Assembly: GCA_017559305.1 (NCBI GenBank)
Contig: JAFYSP010000004.1
Coordinates: 1 to 50,865 of the forward strand
DNA from: Clostridia bacterium
Lineage (GTDB): Bacteria; Bacillota; Clostridia; Oscillospirales; Acutalibacteraceae
Direction: 5' to 3'
Length of the DNA: 50,865 nucleotides
A program made the translations under genes and the position numbers. Below, one piece after another: positions 42,478 through 50,562 of the stretch (position 1 is the stretch's first letter; each line of letters starts with the position of its first letter). Below the pieces are notes generated by a model. It did no database searches and was not told the DNA's origin. It saw only the letters and a program-made list of their open reading frames with translations.

Positions 42478-42697
42478 TCTTGGGGCATCCGACCTAAGGA
42501 AGGTGCCACAGTTATATTCGCCAAAGGCGAGTTATATTGCTACGCAGTTATATTTGTGCTACGCCCAAGTTATATTCGCTTCGCGAGTTTTTGGGGCGGA
42601 TATAATATCACTTAAAACTTTAGTTTTAAATATCACGTTTCGCAATAGCGAAATATATCACTCTGTGCGTAGCACAGGATATCACTAAAAATTGTAG
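42478..42697. repeat. Hairpin array 2 (spacers AGTTATATT / ATATCAC)
   Basis: The left half has four AGTTATATT-type spacers separating CGCC-AAA-GGCG, TGC-TACGCA, TGTGC-TAC-GCCCA (one mismatch) and CGC-TTC-GCG. The right half has four ATATCAC spacers separating TAAAAC...GTTTTA, TTTCGC...GCGAAA and CTGTGC-GTA-GCACAG. The segment 42489-42612 is repeated at 43889-44012 with one base different. The rest of the 325-base gap between mgtC and the HTH gene (42698-42783) contains nothing I can support. Confidence 0.8.
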
Positions 42698-42783
42698 AGG
42701 TTCAAACACATAGGTCACAAATTCAAATTTCAACCTGTTATTACCTAACAAAAAACAGCACGTTTTAACCTGCCGTTTGCTGT

Positions 42784-42984
42784 TTATTCCATTTCAAATT
42801 TTATTATGTCGCTTACTTCGCATTCTAAAGCAAAGCATAACGCATCTAAAGTCTTCGTACTTATTGCTTCGCCTTTTTTTATTCTATGAAGCGTGTTTGC
42901 CGAAAACCCCTGTTTAAATATTAAATGATATTCAGTTATTCCCTTTTTGAATAATGTTTCATAAAACGGCTTGTAACTTATCAT
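42784..42984 (-). CDS. Small XRE/Cro-type HTH regulator (paralogue)
   Basis: The 66 residues form a Cro/C1-type HTH (YHLIFKQGFSANTLHRIKKG, then AISTKTLDALCFALECEVSD) close to the protein at 20397-20597, which has the same length and the same start MISY-x-PF. I use the ATG at 42984 because it has a GGTGAG site and matches the paralogue start; another ATG lies nine bases upstream. It diverges from the GGDEF gene, whose promoter holds an inverted repeat, the same arrangement as the first HTH gene. Confidence 0.82.
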   Translation of the reverse strand: MISYKPFYETLFKKGITEYHLIFKQGFSANTLHRIKKGEAISTKTLDALCFALECEVSDIIKFEME

Positions 42985-43020
42985 TTTTCTCACCGAGAAA
43001 AGTTTATCACACTCAAGCTC

Positions 43021-43049
43021 TTGACTATACTTAAATTATTGAGTATAAT
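43021..43049 (+). promoter_or_regulatory. Promoter with inverted repeat before the GGDEF gene
   Basis: TTGACT (43021-43026) and TATAAT (43044-43049) have a 17-base spacer. TATACT (43026-43031) and AGTATA (43042-43047) form an inverted repeat spanning the space between the boxes, a likely operator for the divergent HTH protein. Confidence 0.75.
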
Positions 43050-43081
43050 TGTATTGTCCCATCGCAAAGGAAGTGTCCCCA

Positions 43082-43693
43082 TTGAATAACCCCATAAATT
43101 GTATTTTAGCTATTTTTTTGATAACTTTTTTATTTTTATTATGCATTGCAACAGTGCTAATTATTATAAAAATATTAAAAACACAAAACGATTATTCATT
43201 TTATTTTAAAAATGGTTCGCGTTTATATAATCTTGCCTTCAAGGACGATTTAACTGACCTTTTTAACCGCAATGCCTATATTCGTGATTTGGCTAAAATT
43301 AAAAGAAATAAATTAAAAAGTTTATGGTTTTCAATTTTTGATATTGATGATTTTAAAACAATAAACGACACAAAAGGTCATCTTTACGGAGATGAAGTTT
43401 TAATTTTGGCGGCTAATAGACTTAGCGAGATTTTTTGTGAAAAGAAACACACCATATATAGAATTGGCGGCGATGAATTTTTAGTTATATCAAAAGATAT
43501 TGCTGAAAATGAACTTATAGACCTGTTGTTAAAGCTAAAAAAAGCCGAACTAAAAAACTGAGATTTCAGGTTTTCAAAAGGATATTCTTTTGTTGAAAAC
43601 AAAGGGACTGAAAGTTTTAACACCGCATTTGACAACGCCGATAAAATGTTGTATGCCGATAAAAGGTCAAAAAAGCAGGAACATGTAAAATAA
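43082..43693 (+). pseudogene. GGDEF-domain membrane protein broken by an in-frame stop
   Basis: A putative diguanylate cyclase: one membrane helix (residues 7-32), then the GGDEF domain with LTDLFNRNAYIRDLA, FDIDDFKTINDTKGHLYGDE and the active-site motif YRIGGDEF. After residue 159 a TGA stops the frame; the same frame goes on for 43 more codons that complete the domain (FRFSKGYSFVEN ... FDNADKMLYADKR) before a TAA. So one base change broke the gene, or TGA replaced a TGG. The start is TTG with an AAGGAAG site; earlier codons overlap the -10 box. The signal sensed is unknown. Confidence 0.85.
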
Positions 43694-43705
43694 ATATATA
43701 AATTG

Positions 43706-43745
43706 TAAAGCCAACCGCCTTTTAAAGCAGATTGGCTTTTATTTT
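43706..43745 (+). terminator. Terminator after the GGDEF gene
   Basis: AAAGCCAA and TTGGCTTT form the outer stem, with GC/GC inside, followed by TATTTTTATT. Confidence 0.75.
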
Positions 43746-43752
43746 TATTACC

Positions 43753-43781
43753 TTGCAGAAATTAAAGAAATATATTATAAT
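43753..43781 (+). promoter_or_regulatory. Promoter of tRNA-Ala
   Basis: TTGCAG (43753-43758) and TATAAT (43776-43781) with a 17-base spacer, ten bases before the tRNA. Confidence 0.75.
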
Positions 43782-43791
43782 ACAAAAAAAC

Positions 43792-43866
43792 GGGCCCGTA
43801 GCTCAGTTGGGAGACGCACGGTTCGCATCTGTAAGGCCGAGGGTTCGAACCCCTTCGGGTCTACCA
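43792..43866 (+). tRNA. tRNA-Ala (anticodon CGC) with a short D-arm
   Basis: Acceptor GGGCCCG/CGGGTCT (two G-T pairs), anticodon loop TTCGCAT with CGC, T-arm GAGGGTTCGAACCCC and encoded CCA. The total is 75 bases, one less than normal: the expected GGGAGAGCGC of the D-arm reads GGGAGACGC, leaving only three clear pairs in the D-stem. It has its own promoter. It may be weakly active or decaying. Confidence 0.85.
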
Positions 43867-43881
43867 AAAAAGACAGTCTTT

Positions 43882-44096
43882 GTGGCACCCGACCTAAGGA
43901 AGGTGCCACAGTTATATTCGCCAAAGGCGAGTTATATTGCTACGCAGTTATATTTGGGCTACGCCCAAGTTATATTCGCTTCGCGAGTTTTTGGGGCGGA
44001 TATAATATCACTGAAACGACAAGTTTCAATATCACTTTGCGTGATAACGCAAAATATGACTGTGAGACCTGTCTCACAATATCACTTAATATTCTT
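43882..44096. repeat. Hairpin array 3 (spacers AGTTATATT / ATATCAC)
   Basis: It begins 15 bases after tRNA-Ala with GTGGCACC/GGTGCCAC. The left half is the direct repeat of array 2 with one base different. The right half keeps the ATATCAC spacers, but all its hairpins differ: TGAAAC...GTTTCA, TTTGCG...CGCAAA and TGTGAG...CTCACA. So hairpin sequence changes while self-pairing is kept. The rest of the 410-base gene gap holds the three hairpins listed next. Confidence 0.8.
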
Positions 44097-44133
44097 ATTT
44101 TTGAGATGGGTTAATTTAAAAATATGTACTCCC

Positions 44134-44160
44134 GTTACGCACATTTTGAAAGTGCGTAAC
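44134..44160. other. Hairpin
   Basis: GTTACGCAC and GTGCGTAAC form a perfect nine-base stem over a nine-base loop. No T-run. Possibly a further part of the hairpin-rich region. Confidence 0.5.
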
Positions 44161-44166
44161 CCACTA

Positions 44167-44198
44167 TGACACTTTCAAATAGAAAGTGTCAATTTTTA
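44167..44198 (+). terminator. Terminator-like hairpin
   Basis: TGACACTTTC and GAAAGTGTCA close over a short loop and are followed by ATTTTTATA. It could end any transcript from tRNA-Ala through array 3. Confidence 0.65.
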
Positions 44199-44204
44199 TA
44201 TAAA

Positions 44205-44241
44205 AAAGCAGGGAGAACACTTCTTTACGAAGTGTCTCCCT
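44205..44241 (-). terminator. Terminator of gdhA
   Basis: On the minus strand GGGAGACACTTC and GAAGTGTTCTCCC form a long stem with one bulge, followed by TGCTTTTTTAT. It lies 35 bases after the gdhA stop. Confidence 0.85.
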
Positions 44242-44275
44242 TTCGAGGTGCTTTTAATTTTGCTTAATTTAATTT

Positions 44276-45631
44276 TTAGTATGCAATACCTTCTGCGATC
44301 ATTGCATCTGCAACCTTGATAAAGCCGGCAATATTTGCGCCTGCAACAAGGTCACCTTCCATGCCGTATTTCTTGGCAGCATCGTAAGAAGTTTTGTAGA
44401 TGTCAGCCATAATCTGCTTAAGTTTTGCATCAACTTCTTCAGCAGTCCAACTGTATCTCATAGAGTTCTGGCTCATTTCAAGACCTGATACTGCAACACC
44501 GCCTGCGTTAACTGCCTTTGAAGGAGCAATGACAACGCCGTTAGCTTTGAGATACTCGGTTGCCTCTGCAGTTGTGGGCATATTGGAAACTTCAACGTAG
44601 TACTTAATGCCGTTAGCAACGATGTTTTTAGCATCCTCAATGCCAACTTCGTTTTGTGTTGCACAAGGCATAATAACGTCAACCTTCTGCTCCCAAGGTC
44701 TCTTGCCCTCGAAGTAGGGAACACCGAACTTGTCAGCGTAATCCTTAACCTTATCTCTGCCTGAAGCTCTCATCTCAAGCATAAAGTTTATCTTTTCTTC
44801 GGTGCAAACACCGTCTTTATCGTAAACGTAACCGTCAGGACCCGAGATTGTTACAACCTTACCGCCGAGCTCGTGTACCTTCTTAACGGTACCCCAAGCA
44901 ACGTTACCGAAACCTGATACTGCAAAGGTCTTGCCCTTGATGTCCTCACCGAAGGATTTAAGCATCTCAACGGTGTAGTAAACTGCGCCGAAACCGGTTG
45001 CTTCAGGACGGATAAGTGAACCGCCGAAGGATCTGCCTTTACCTGTGAGTACGCCTGTGAACTCGTTGCGGAGTCTCTTGTACTGACCGAACATAAATCC
45101 GACCTCACGAGCGCCAACGCCGATGTCACCTGCAGGAACGTCTGTGTCGGCACCGATGTGCTTTGCAAGTTCAGTCATGAATGACTGGCAGAATCTCATA
45201 ACTTCGCCCTCGCTCTTGCCACGGGGGTCAAAGTCGGAACCACCCTTACCGCCACCCATAGGAAGACCTGTAAGACTGTTCTTAAAAGTCTGCTCAAAGC
45301 CGAGGAACTTCATGATTGAGTAGTTTACAGAAGGATGGAGACGGATGCCACCCTTGTAAGGACCGATTGCAGAGTTGAACTGAATTCTGTAACCTCTGTT
45401 AACCTGAACGTTTCCGTTGTCGTCAACCCAAGAAACTCTGAAACTTATCTGTCTTTCGGGTTCAACCATTCTTTCAATTACGCCGTATTTTTCGAATTTG
45501 GGCTCCTGCTCAATAACGGGCTCCAAAGATTCAAGAACTTCATAAACTGCCTGTAAGAATTCGGGCTCGCCGGGATTTCTTTTTTTAGTGTCCTCAAGGA
45601 CTCTCAAAAGATATTCATTTTTAATTGCCAT
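44276..45631 (-). CDS. gdhA: Glutamate dehydrogenase (probably NADP-dependent)
   Basis: It makes glutamate from 2-oxoglutarate and ammonia. The 451 residues match the hexameric bacterial enzyme, with the substrate site KGGIRLHPSVNYSIMKFLGF, the glycine-rich PMGGGKGGSDFDPRGKSE (catalytic lysine), TDVPAGDIGVGAREVGFM, and the nucleotide-binding fold VSGFGNVAWGTVKKV near residue 240. The ATG has a GGAGGAAT site. It diverges from mnmE. The NADP preference is inferred from similarity to biosynthetic enzymes and not from a decisive residue. Confidence 0.95.
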   Translation of the reverse strand: MAIKNEYLLRVLEDTKKRNPGEPEFLQAVYEVLESLEPVIEQEPKFEKYGVIERMVEPERQISFRVSWVDDNGNVQVNRGYRIQFNSAIGPYKGGIRLHPSVNYSIMKFLGFEQTFKNSLTGLPMGGGKGGSDFDPRGKSEGEVMRFCQSFMTELAKHIGADTDVPAGDIGVGAREVGFMFGQYKRLRNEFTGVLTGKGRSFGGSLIRPEATGFGAVYYTVEMLKSFGEDIKGKTFAVSGFGNVAWGTVKKVHELGGKVVTISGPDGYVYDKDGVCTEEKINFMLEMRASGRDKVKDYADKFGVPYFEGKRPWEQKVDVIMPCATQNEVGIEDAKNIVANGIKYYVEVSNMPTTAEATEYLKANGVVIAPSKAVNAGGVAVSGLEMSQNSMRYSWTAEEVDAKLKQIMADIYKTSYDAAKKYGMEGDLVAGANIAGFIKVADAMIAEGIAY

Positions 45632-45679
45632 ATTTATTCCTCCATTTTGCGCTTTACCGCAAAAATAATATATGTATAT

Positions 45680-45708
45680 ATAATAATATTTATTAATAGT
45701 ACTGTCAA
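45680..45708 (-). promoter_or_regulatory. Promoter of gdhA
   Basis: On the minus strand TTGACA (45703-45708) and TATTAT (45680-45685) have a 17-base spacer in an AT-rich region, about 50 bases before the ATG. Confidence 0.75.
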
Positions 45709-45805
45709 TAGAAAAATAGTTAAGAATTTTCGGTTTTTTCTTAATAAAATTAAGTGAAATATCACAATCTTTATTTTAATGAGGATAAATTAGTTTTATA
45801 GATAC

Positions 45806-45834
45806 TTGAACTTGAAAAAATGCTGTGATATAAT
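45806..45834 (+). promoter_or_regulatory. Promoter of mnmE-mnmG-asnA
   Basis: TTGAAC (45806-45811) and TATAAT (45829-45834) with a 17-base spacer and TG before the -10 box. Confidence 0.75.
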
Positions 45835-45871
45835 GATAAATTGATATATTATTGTTAAAGGCAGGTGCAGT

Positions 45872-47224
45872 ATGGCAGGGAAAACGGTAGCCGCTATTTC
45901 AACACCTATGGGTGTAGGCGGCATAGGAACCATTCGTATTTCGGGTGAAAAGGCAATAGAAATAGCCGATAAAGTCTTTTGCTCGGCGTCGGGTGAAAAA
46001 CTAGAAAACATAAAAGGCTATACTGCGAGATACGGCAGAATCGTGTGGAACGAAAAAACCATTGACGATGCCGTGGCACTCGTTTTTCGCGCACCTCATA
46101 GTTATACGGGTGAAAACGTAGTAGAGATTACTGCGCACGGCGGAAATTTCGTGCTTAAAAGAATTCTTCGTGCCGTGTTAGAAGCAGGGGCAATACCTGC
46201 CGAAGCAGGAGAATTCACCAAAAGAGCATTCCTTAACGGTAAAATGGATTTGGCTGAAGCCGAAGCCGTTATGGATATAATTTCGGCAGGGGGAGACAGA
46301 GCACTCAAAGCCGCAAGATCTACCGCCGACGGAGCCGTCAGCAGAGAAATTGCTTCTATAAAAGCAGACCTTGTTTTTGCAGCGGCAACGGTTACTGCAT
46401 TCACCGATTTCCCCGATGAAGAGCCTACCTTCAGCGGTATTGATAAACTCCCCGAAATGCTTTCAAGCAGTAAGGAAAAACTCGAAAAACTCATTCGTAA
46501 TTATGATTCGGGCAAGGTCTTCAAAGAGGGCGTCAGAGCCGCAATAATCGGCAGTACAAACGTTGGCAAATCCACCTTGATGAATCTGCTTTCAAGGGCC
46601 GACAGATCAATAGTTACTTCTATTGCGGGTACCACTCGTGACGTCATTGAAGAAACCGTTCAGATAGGCGACGTTAAACTTCTGCTTTCGGATACTGCAG
46701 GTATGAGAGAAACGGGTGACGAGGTTGAAAAAATTGGTGTCGAGCGTTCCAAAAAAGCAATGGAAAATGCCGACCTTATAATATTCGTTGCAGACGCTTC
46801 AAGACCTTTTACAAATGATGAAAAAGAGATTTTCGACTCCATAAAAGACAAAACTGCGATCGCCGTTATCAATAAAACCGATATAGCAGACAGCGATTTG
46901 GAACTCGGCATCAAAACTGTTAAAATGTCGGCAAAACAGGGAGTGGGACTCGAAAATCTTGAAACCGCAATACTCGAAACAGTCGGCGCTATGGAACTGT
47001 CTGCAGATGCAGTACTGCTTTCAAACGAGCGTCAAAGAAACTGTGTGTTCGAGGCGCTTCGAGAGGTCACTTCTGCAATTGATACTTTGTCTTCGGGATA
47101 TACGGTAGATGCGGTCGGCACTTGTATCGACTCGGCGCTCACACATTTAATGGAACTCACGGGCGAGTCGGTCACAAGCGAGGTCGCAGACGAAATTTTC
47201 AGAAAATTCTGTGTTGGAAAATAA
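45872..47224 (+). CDS. mnmE: tRNA modification GTPase MnmE
   Basis: With MnmG it adds the carboxymethylaminomethyl group to wobble uridine 34 of certain tRNAs. The 450 residues show an N-terminal folate-binding domain (AISTPMGVGGIGTIRISGEK), a helical domain, a Ras-like G domain inserted from about 220 to 370 (GSTNVGKSTLMN, the G2 loop AGTTRDVIEE, DTAGMRE, NKTD) and the C-terminal motif FCVGK with the catalytic cysteine. GGCAGGTG site upstream. First of a three-gene run with mnmG and asnA. Confidence 0.97.
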   Translation: MAGKTVAAISTPMGVGGIGTIRISGEKAIEIADKVFCSASGEKLENIKGYTARYGRIVWNEKTIDDAVALVFRAPHSYTGENVVEITAHGGNFVLKRILRAVLEAGAIPAEAGEFTKRAFLNGKMDLAEAEAVMDIISAGGDRALKAARSTADGAVSREIASIKADLVFAAATVTAFTDFPDEEPTFSGIDKLPEMLSSSKEKLEKLIRNYDSGKVFKEGVRAAIIGSTNVGKSTLMNLLSRADRSIVTSIAGTTRDVIEETVQIGDVKLLLSDTAGMRETGDEVEKIGVERSKKAMENADLIIFVADASRPFTNDEKEIFDSIKDKTAIAVINKTDIADSDLELGIKTVKMSAKQGVGLENLETAILETVGAMELSADAVLLSNERQRNCVFEALREVTSAIDTLSSGYTVDAVGTCIDSALTHLMELTGESVTSEVADEIFRKFCVGK

Positions 47225-47234
47225 AGGAATTTAT

Positions 47235-49118
47235 ATGACAGTAAAACGCTATAAAGCGGCGGAATACGATGTTGCCGTCATAGGTGCGGGTCACGCAGGT
47301 ATCGAAGCGGCACTCGCAGCAGCTCGAATGGGAACTAAAACCGTTTGCTTTACGATTAATCTTGATTGGGTGGGCAATATGCCCTGCAATCCTTCAATAG
47401 GCGGCACTGCAAAGGGTCATCTCGTCCGTGAGATTGATGCTCTTGGCGGCGAAATGGCAATAGCCGCAGATAAAAACACACTGCAGACCCGTATGCTTAA
47501 TTTGGGTAAGGGACCTGCGGTGCATTCTCTGCGCGCTCAGATAGACAGAAGAGCGTACAGCGGCTATATGAAGCACGTTATGGAACTTGAGGAAAACCTT
47601 GAGGTCCGTCAGGCAGAGGTTACCGAAATTGAAAAATGCGAAAACGGATTTAAGGTTATAACTGCATTTGGCGCAAGTCATTTTTGCAAAACCGTAATTC
47701 TTGCAACAGGCACGTTTCTTAAAGGCAGAATTTACGTCGGCGAGGTCAATTTTGAATCAGGACCCGATGGTACACTAGCCGCCACTAAACTTTCATCTTC
47801 ACTCCAAAAACTCGGCATTACACTCCGCCGTTTCAAGACGGGAACTCCTGCACGAGTTCTTCGCTCAAGCGTTGATACGAGTGAACTCGAACTTCAACCG
47901 GGCGATGAAAAGATAACGCCATTTAGTTATTCGACCGACCCCAAAACCATAAAAAACACCCACGATTGTTATATTTCTTATACTAACGACCGCACTAAAG
48001 AGGTCATTCTTCGCAACCTTTCAAGATCTCCTTTGTATGCAGGGGATATTGAAGGCGTGGGACCGAGATACTGTCCGAGTATTGAGGATAAAATCGTCCG
48101 ATTTGCAGATAAACCCCGCCATCAGCTCTTTATCGAACCGTGTGGAGAAAATACAGAGGAAATGTATTTACAGGGTATGTCATCTTCACTTCCCGAAGAT
48201 GTGCAAATCGAGTTTTATAAGACCATAAAGGGTCTTGAAAACGTGAAAATAACACGTTCCGCTTATGCTATTGAGTATGATTGTATCGACCCTATTTGTT
48301 TGAAACCGTCGCTTGAATTCAAGTGCTGCGAGGGACTGTATGGCGCAGGTCAGTTCAATGGCTCGTCGGGTTACGAGGAGGCAGCGGCTCAAGGTCTTGT
48401 TGCAGGTGTCAACGCCGCAAGAAAGGTCAAAGGGATCGAGCCGATGATACTTTCACGCTCCGGCTCATATATAGGCACTTTGATTGACGACCTCGTCACA
48501 AAGGGGTGTATGGACCCGTACCGAATGATGACTTCCCGCAGCGAGTACAGACTTGTTCTCCGACAGGATAATGCAGACGAAAGACTTATGCATTTAGGCC
48601 GTGAAAACGGACTTATAAGTGATGAAAAATGGCAGGCGTTTCTTGATAGAACTGCCAAGAAAAACGCAGAGATTGAGCGCCTCGAATCAAGGTTTATTCC
48701 TCCATCGGAAGAACTTTGCGAGATGCTTATATCCAAAGGCACCGCCCCTGCAACTACGGGTGTGCGCCTTGCGGATTTAGTCAGACGTCCGCAACTGTCA
48801 TATAAAGATTTAGCGCCCTTTGACCCCGAGCGTCCCGACCTTTCTGATGATGTTCAGGAAAAGGTCGAAGTCGAGATAAAATACAAGGGATATATCGACA
48901 GACAACTTGCCACAATTGCCGAAACCAAACGGCTTGAAGGCAAAAAGTTACCCGCCGATATCAATTATGACGAGATAGGCGGACTCCGACTTGAAGCGGT
49001 TGAAAAACTCAAAAAAGTATTACCCGAGAGCATCGGTCAGGCATCGAGAATTTCGGGTGTCAGCCCTGCCGATATTTCGGTTTTGCTCATCTGGCTTGAA
49101 AAGAATAAAAACGCATAA
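47235..49118 (+). CDS. mnmG: tRNA uridine-5-carboxymethylaminomethyl enzyme MnmG
   Basis: The FAD-dependent partner of MnmE (formerly GidA). The 627 residues include the FAD-binding start DVAVIGAGHAGIEAALAAAR (about 12-31), NPSIGGTAKGHLVREIDALG, the conserved RFKTGTPAR, and the second NAD-like segment YGAGQFNGSSGYEEAAAQGL. The C-terminal helical domain binds MnmE. I use the ATG at 47235 with an AAAGGAAT site; an in-frame TTG at 47211 lies inside mnmE. The gap to mnmE is ten bases. Confidence 0.97.
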   Translation: MTVKRYKAAEYDVAVIGAGHAGIEAALAAARMGTKTVCFTINLDWVGNMPCNPSIGGTAKGHLVREIDALGGEMAIAADKNTLQTRMLNLGKGPAVHSLRAQIDRRAYSGYMKHVMELEENLEVRQAEVTEIEKCENGFKVITAFGASHFCKTVILATGTFLKGRIYVGEVNFESGPDGTLAATKLSSSLQKLGITLRRFKTGTPARVLRSSVDTSELELQPGDEKITPFSYSTDPKTIKNTHDCYISYTNDRTKEVILRNLSRSPLYAGDIEGVGPRYCPSIEDKIVRFADKPRHQLFIEPCGENTEEMYLQGMSSSLPEDVQIEFYKTIKGLENVKITRSAYAIEYDCIDPICLKPSLEFKCCEGLYGAGQFNGSSGYEEAAAQGLVAGVNAARKVKGIEPMILSRSGSYIGTLIDDLVTKGCMDPYRMMTSRSEYRLVLRQDNADERLMHLGRENGLISDEKWQAFLDRTAKKNAEIERLESRFIPPSEELCEMLISKGTAPATTGVRLADLVRRPQLSYKDLAPFDPERPDLSDDVQEKVEVEIKYKGYIDRQLATIAETKRLEGKKLPADINYDEIGGLRLEAVEKLKKVLPESIGQASRISGVSPADISVLLIWLEKNKNA

Positions 49119-49139
49119 TTTTAGGAGATAATCATAACT

Positions 49140-50147
49140 ATGAAACAGCTTGTAATGGTTGAGGGATACCACTCAACCTTGTCACTCCGTGACACTCAAA
49201 AAGCAATCAAATACGTCAAGGACACCTTTCAGCACGAGCTCAAAAAAGCGTTAGGTCTTGAGCGTATCAGCGCACCCTTGTTCGTTGAAAAGGGATGCGG
49301 CATAAACGATGACCTCAACGGTCATGAGAGAAAGGTTGAATTTGACCTTAAGGAAAGCGGACAGGAGGCAGAGGTTGTTCAGTCTCTTGCAAAATGGAAG
49401 AGAATGGCACTCCATACCTACGGATTCGGCGTCGGCGAAGGACTTTATACCGATATGTCGGCAATTCGTCGTGATGATGATATGGATAACCTTCATTCCA
49501 TCTACGTTGACCAGTGGGATTGGGAAAAGGTTATATCAAAAGAGGATAGAACGCTTGACTATCTCAAGGATACCGTAAGAAAGATAGTGGCTGCCGTCGT
49601 TGCTGCCAAAAACAAGGTAAAATCCGAGTATCCAAGTCTTACAAGAGATATAAATCCCGAATGCTTTTTCATAACAAGTCAGGAGCTTTGTGATATGTAT
49701 CCCGATAAGACCTCAAAGGAAAGGGAACACCTCATCACAAAAGAGCATGGCACCGTGTTTATTATGCAAATTGGCGGTGTACTTGCTAACGGCGAGGCTC
49801 ACGATGGCAGAGCGCCCGACTATGATGATTGGTCATTAAACGGCGACCTTCTTTTCTGGGATGACACCTTGAACCGTTCAATTGAGATTTCCTCAATGGG
49901 TATCCGTGTCGATGCTGAAGCACTTGCCCGTCAACTTAAAATCCGTGGTGCTGAAGACAGAATGAAATACGAGTACCATCAGGGCATCGCAAGTGGAAAA
50001 CTGCCTTTGACAATCGGTGGCGGTATCGGTCAGTCAAGACTTTGCCTTTTGCTTCTTGAAAAGATGCATATCGGGGAAGTCCAATCTTCAATCTGGCCCG
50101 AAGAAACCCGCAAACTATGTGCCCAACACGGAATAAATTTGTTGTAA
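49140..50147 (+). CDS. asnA: Aspartate--ammonia ligase
   Basis: It makes asparagine from aspartate, ammonia and ATP. The 335 residues match AsnA, a class II synthetase-like enzyme: HSTLSLRDTQKAIKYVKDTF at the start, SAPLFVEKGCGINDDLNGHE, LHTYGFGVGEGLYTDMSAIR, and the C-terminal GGGIGQSRLCLLLLEK (motif 3). TAGGAGAT site upstream, 21 bases after mnmG. A strong terminator follows. It uses ammonia directly, unlike AsnB. Confidence 0.96.
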   Translation: MKQLVMVEGYHSTLSLRDTQKAIKYVKDTFQHELKKALGLERISAPLFVEKGCGINDDLNGHERKVEFDLKESGQEAEVVQSLAKWKRMALHTYGFGVGEGLYTDMSAIRRDDDMDNLHSIYVDQWDWEKVISKEDRTLDYLKDTVRKIVAAVVAAKNKVKSEYPSLTRDINPECFFITSQELCDMYPDKTSKEREHLITKEHGTVFIMQIGGVLANGEAHDGRAPDYDDWSLNGDLLFWDDTLNRSIEISSMGIRVDAEALARQLKIRGAEDRMKYEYHQGIASGKLPLTIGGGIGQSRLCLLLLEKMHIGEVQSSIWPEETRKLCAQHGINLL

Positions 50148-50167
50148 ATTATAAACCTACTCTTTTC

Positions 50168-50207
50168 ATTGCCACGGCAGTCTGAGGACTGCCGTGGCAA
50201 TTTCTTT
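50168..50207 (+). terminator. Strong terminator after asnA
   Basis: ATTGCCACGGCAGTC and GACTGCCGTGGCAAT form a perfect 15-base stem over TGAG, followed by TTCTTTT. The stem sequence is repeated in an altered, inverted copy 26 bases on. Confidence 0.88.
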
Positions 50208-50225
50208 TACAAACTCATTTTTATC

Positions 50226-50258
50226 ATTGCAATGCAGTCCTCAGACTGCCACGGCAAT
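50226..50258. repeat. Second copy of the terminator palindrome
   Basis: GCAGTCCTCAGACTGC plus CACGGCAAT (50234-50258) is the exact reverse complement of 50168-50192, and the bases before it (ATTGCAAT) are a changed version of the other arm. The remaining gap up to 50420 is AT-rich with no gene; TTAACAA/TTGTTAA at 50424-50452 is a weak inverted repeat. Confidence 0.65.
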
Positions 50259-50484
50259 CTCAGCCAATAAACCCACCGTTTTTAGATTATCACATAGGTG
50301 TGCACACTGCTCCATAACGACAAAAGTAGTTGATTTTTAAGGGATCGGTTTTTTATACTTTTGGCTACTTTTTTTACACAAAAAAATGCAAATTTGTCGA
50401 ATAAAAATTATGCTTGTGCAATGTTAACAATTAGAGGTAACACTTTTGTTAATTTTGCCAATTCCACTATTTTTTAGGTTGATG

Positions 50485-50490
50485 TATAAT
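50485..50490 (+). promoter_or_regulatory. Extended -10 promoter of the last gene
   Basis: TATAAT preceded by TG at the right distance. The -35 position (TTCCAC at 50462-50467, 17 bases away) is a poor match, so the extended -10 or an activator may be important. An inverted repeat (50424-50452) lies just upstream. Confidence 0.55.
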
Positions 50491-50562
50491 ATAAACAAGT
50501 ATAAGGCGGATTGTCTACTCTGGGCGCCTCGTACTAAAAAAATAATATAGGAGGCAAAAATC

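Noticed and set aside
43559..43561. TGA read as tryptophan (code change)
   Set aside because: TGA ends rplO and several other clear genes in this window, so the normal code applies; a nonsense mutation is simpler.
42478..44096. CRISPR array
   Set aside because: The spacers between hairpins are 7-9 bases and the repeats are palindromes that differ from one another. No cas genes are present, and unit size is far too small.
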